This document shows positions 36,142-36,294 of a DNA stretch of 36,294 nucleotides, piece by piece. The position numbers and the translations under genes are program-made. This DNA is from Okeania hirsuta. Lineage in GTDB: Bacteria; Cyanobacteriota; Cyanobacteriia; Cyanobacteriales; Microcoleaceae. Position 1 is the first letter of the stretch. Each line of letters starts with the position of its first letter. The stretch spans positions 1 to 36,294 of the forward strand of contig NZ_RCBY01000059.1 in assembly GCF_003838195.1 (NCBI RefSeq), in the 5' to 3' direction. The notes under the pieces are model-generated. The model was not told where the DNA came from and made no database searches. It worked only from the letters and a program-made list of their open reading frames with translations.

Positions 36142-36294
36142 TAAGAATTTAAAGTATGCCTGATATCAAGTCTAATTGAATAACCTCTATAAAGCTTGCT
36201 TCTTCAAATATAAATAGAGTTGTCGCTAAATAAAGGGAAAAAATCACTCTAACCTAGACAGAGCAATAATTCCCAGCATTTTTGCCATCCAATA

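Overview
The window comes from a low-GC cyanobacterium, most likely filamentous. Evidence: nine copies of the HIP1 octamer GCGATCGC (for example at 3252), heptamer short-tandem-repeat arrays of the STRR type, and cyanobacterium-style genes (GlgB, SurE, FtsI with a small FtsL-like partner, bacterial SpeD, QueF, pentapeptide repeats, NB-ARC and TPR giants). Only about 60% is coding and the gaps are full of small mobile elements, which fits a Trichodesmium/Okeania-like genome. That genus guess is inference.

Layout. 1-3.5 kb: a Fur/Zur box followed by a zinc ABC importer (znuA, znuC, then znuB after a 755 bp gap packed with repeats). 4.0-9.9 kb, minus strand: a matrixin-type protease, a UPF0175 antitoxin-like gene with an early stop, and a large STAND-type locus. 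The STAND locus consists of an alpha/beta hydrolase, an NB-ARC ATPase with 21 repeats of 31-32 residues, and a conserved 60-residue tail. These three pieces look like one ancestral gene now divided by a frame change and an in-frame TAA. 10-12.4 kb: glycogen branching enzyme. 12.4-16.8 kb: a gap with a perfect 62-nt palindrome inside a 101-bp duplication, an FtsL-like gene with its own terminator, then ftsI. 16.8-18.3 kb: a 188-bp MITE inserted exactly at the ftsI stop with an 8-bp target duplication, a second MITE, and surE. 19.3-23.5 kb: a 1424-residue fusion of a RelE/ParE-like domain, an SF1 UvrD-type helicase and about 16 TPRs. 23.5-27 kb: a gene-poor graveyard of IS5-like and MITE relics, ending in a CAU tRNA. 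27-31 kb: an anchored hypothetical protein, a decayed IS200/IS605 tnpB, and a CNNM/CorC-type membrane protein. 31-36.3 kb: queF, a coiled-coil membrane protein, a hairpin-rich non-coding block, speD with an element-derived tail, a pentapeptide protein and two more MITEs.

Working together: znuACB form a metal uptake system under a metal-responsive operator, and the FtsL-like protein and FtsI belong to the septal peptidoglycan machinery. The STAND locus and the toxin-helicase-TPR fusion have architectures like those of conflict or signalling systems, but nothing in the sequence proves such a role. The main theme is dense small mobile elements: at least seven families can be recognised by inverted termini, flanking duplications or compensatory hairpin changes. 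Several touch gene ends (ftsI, speD, znuC-znuB).
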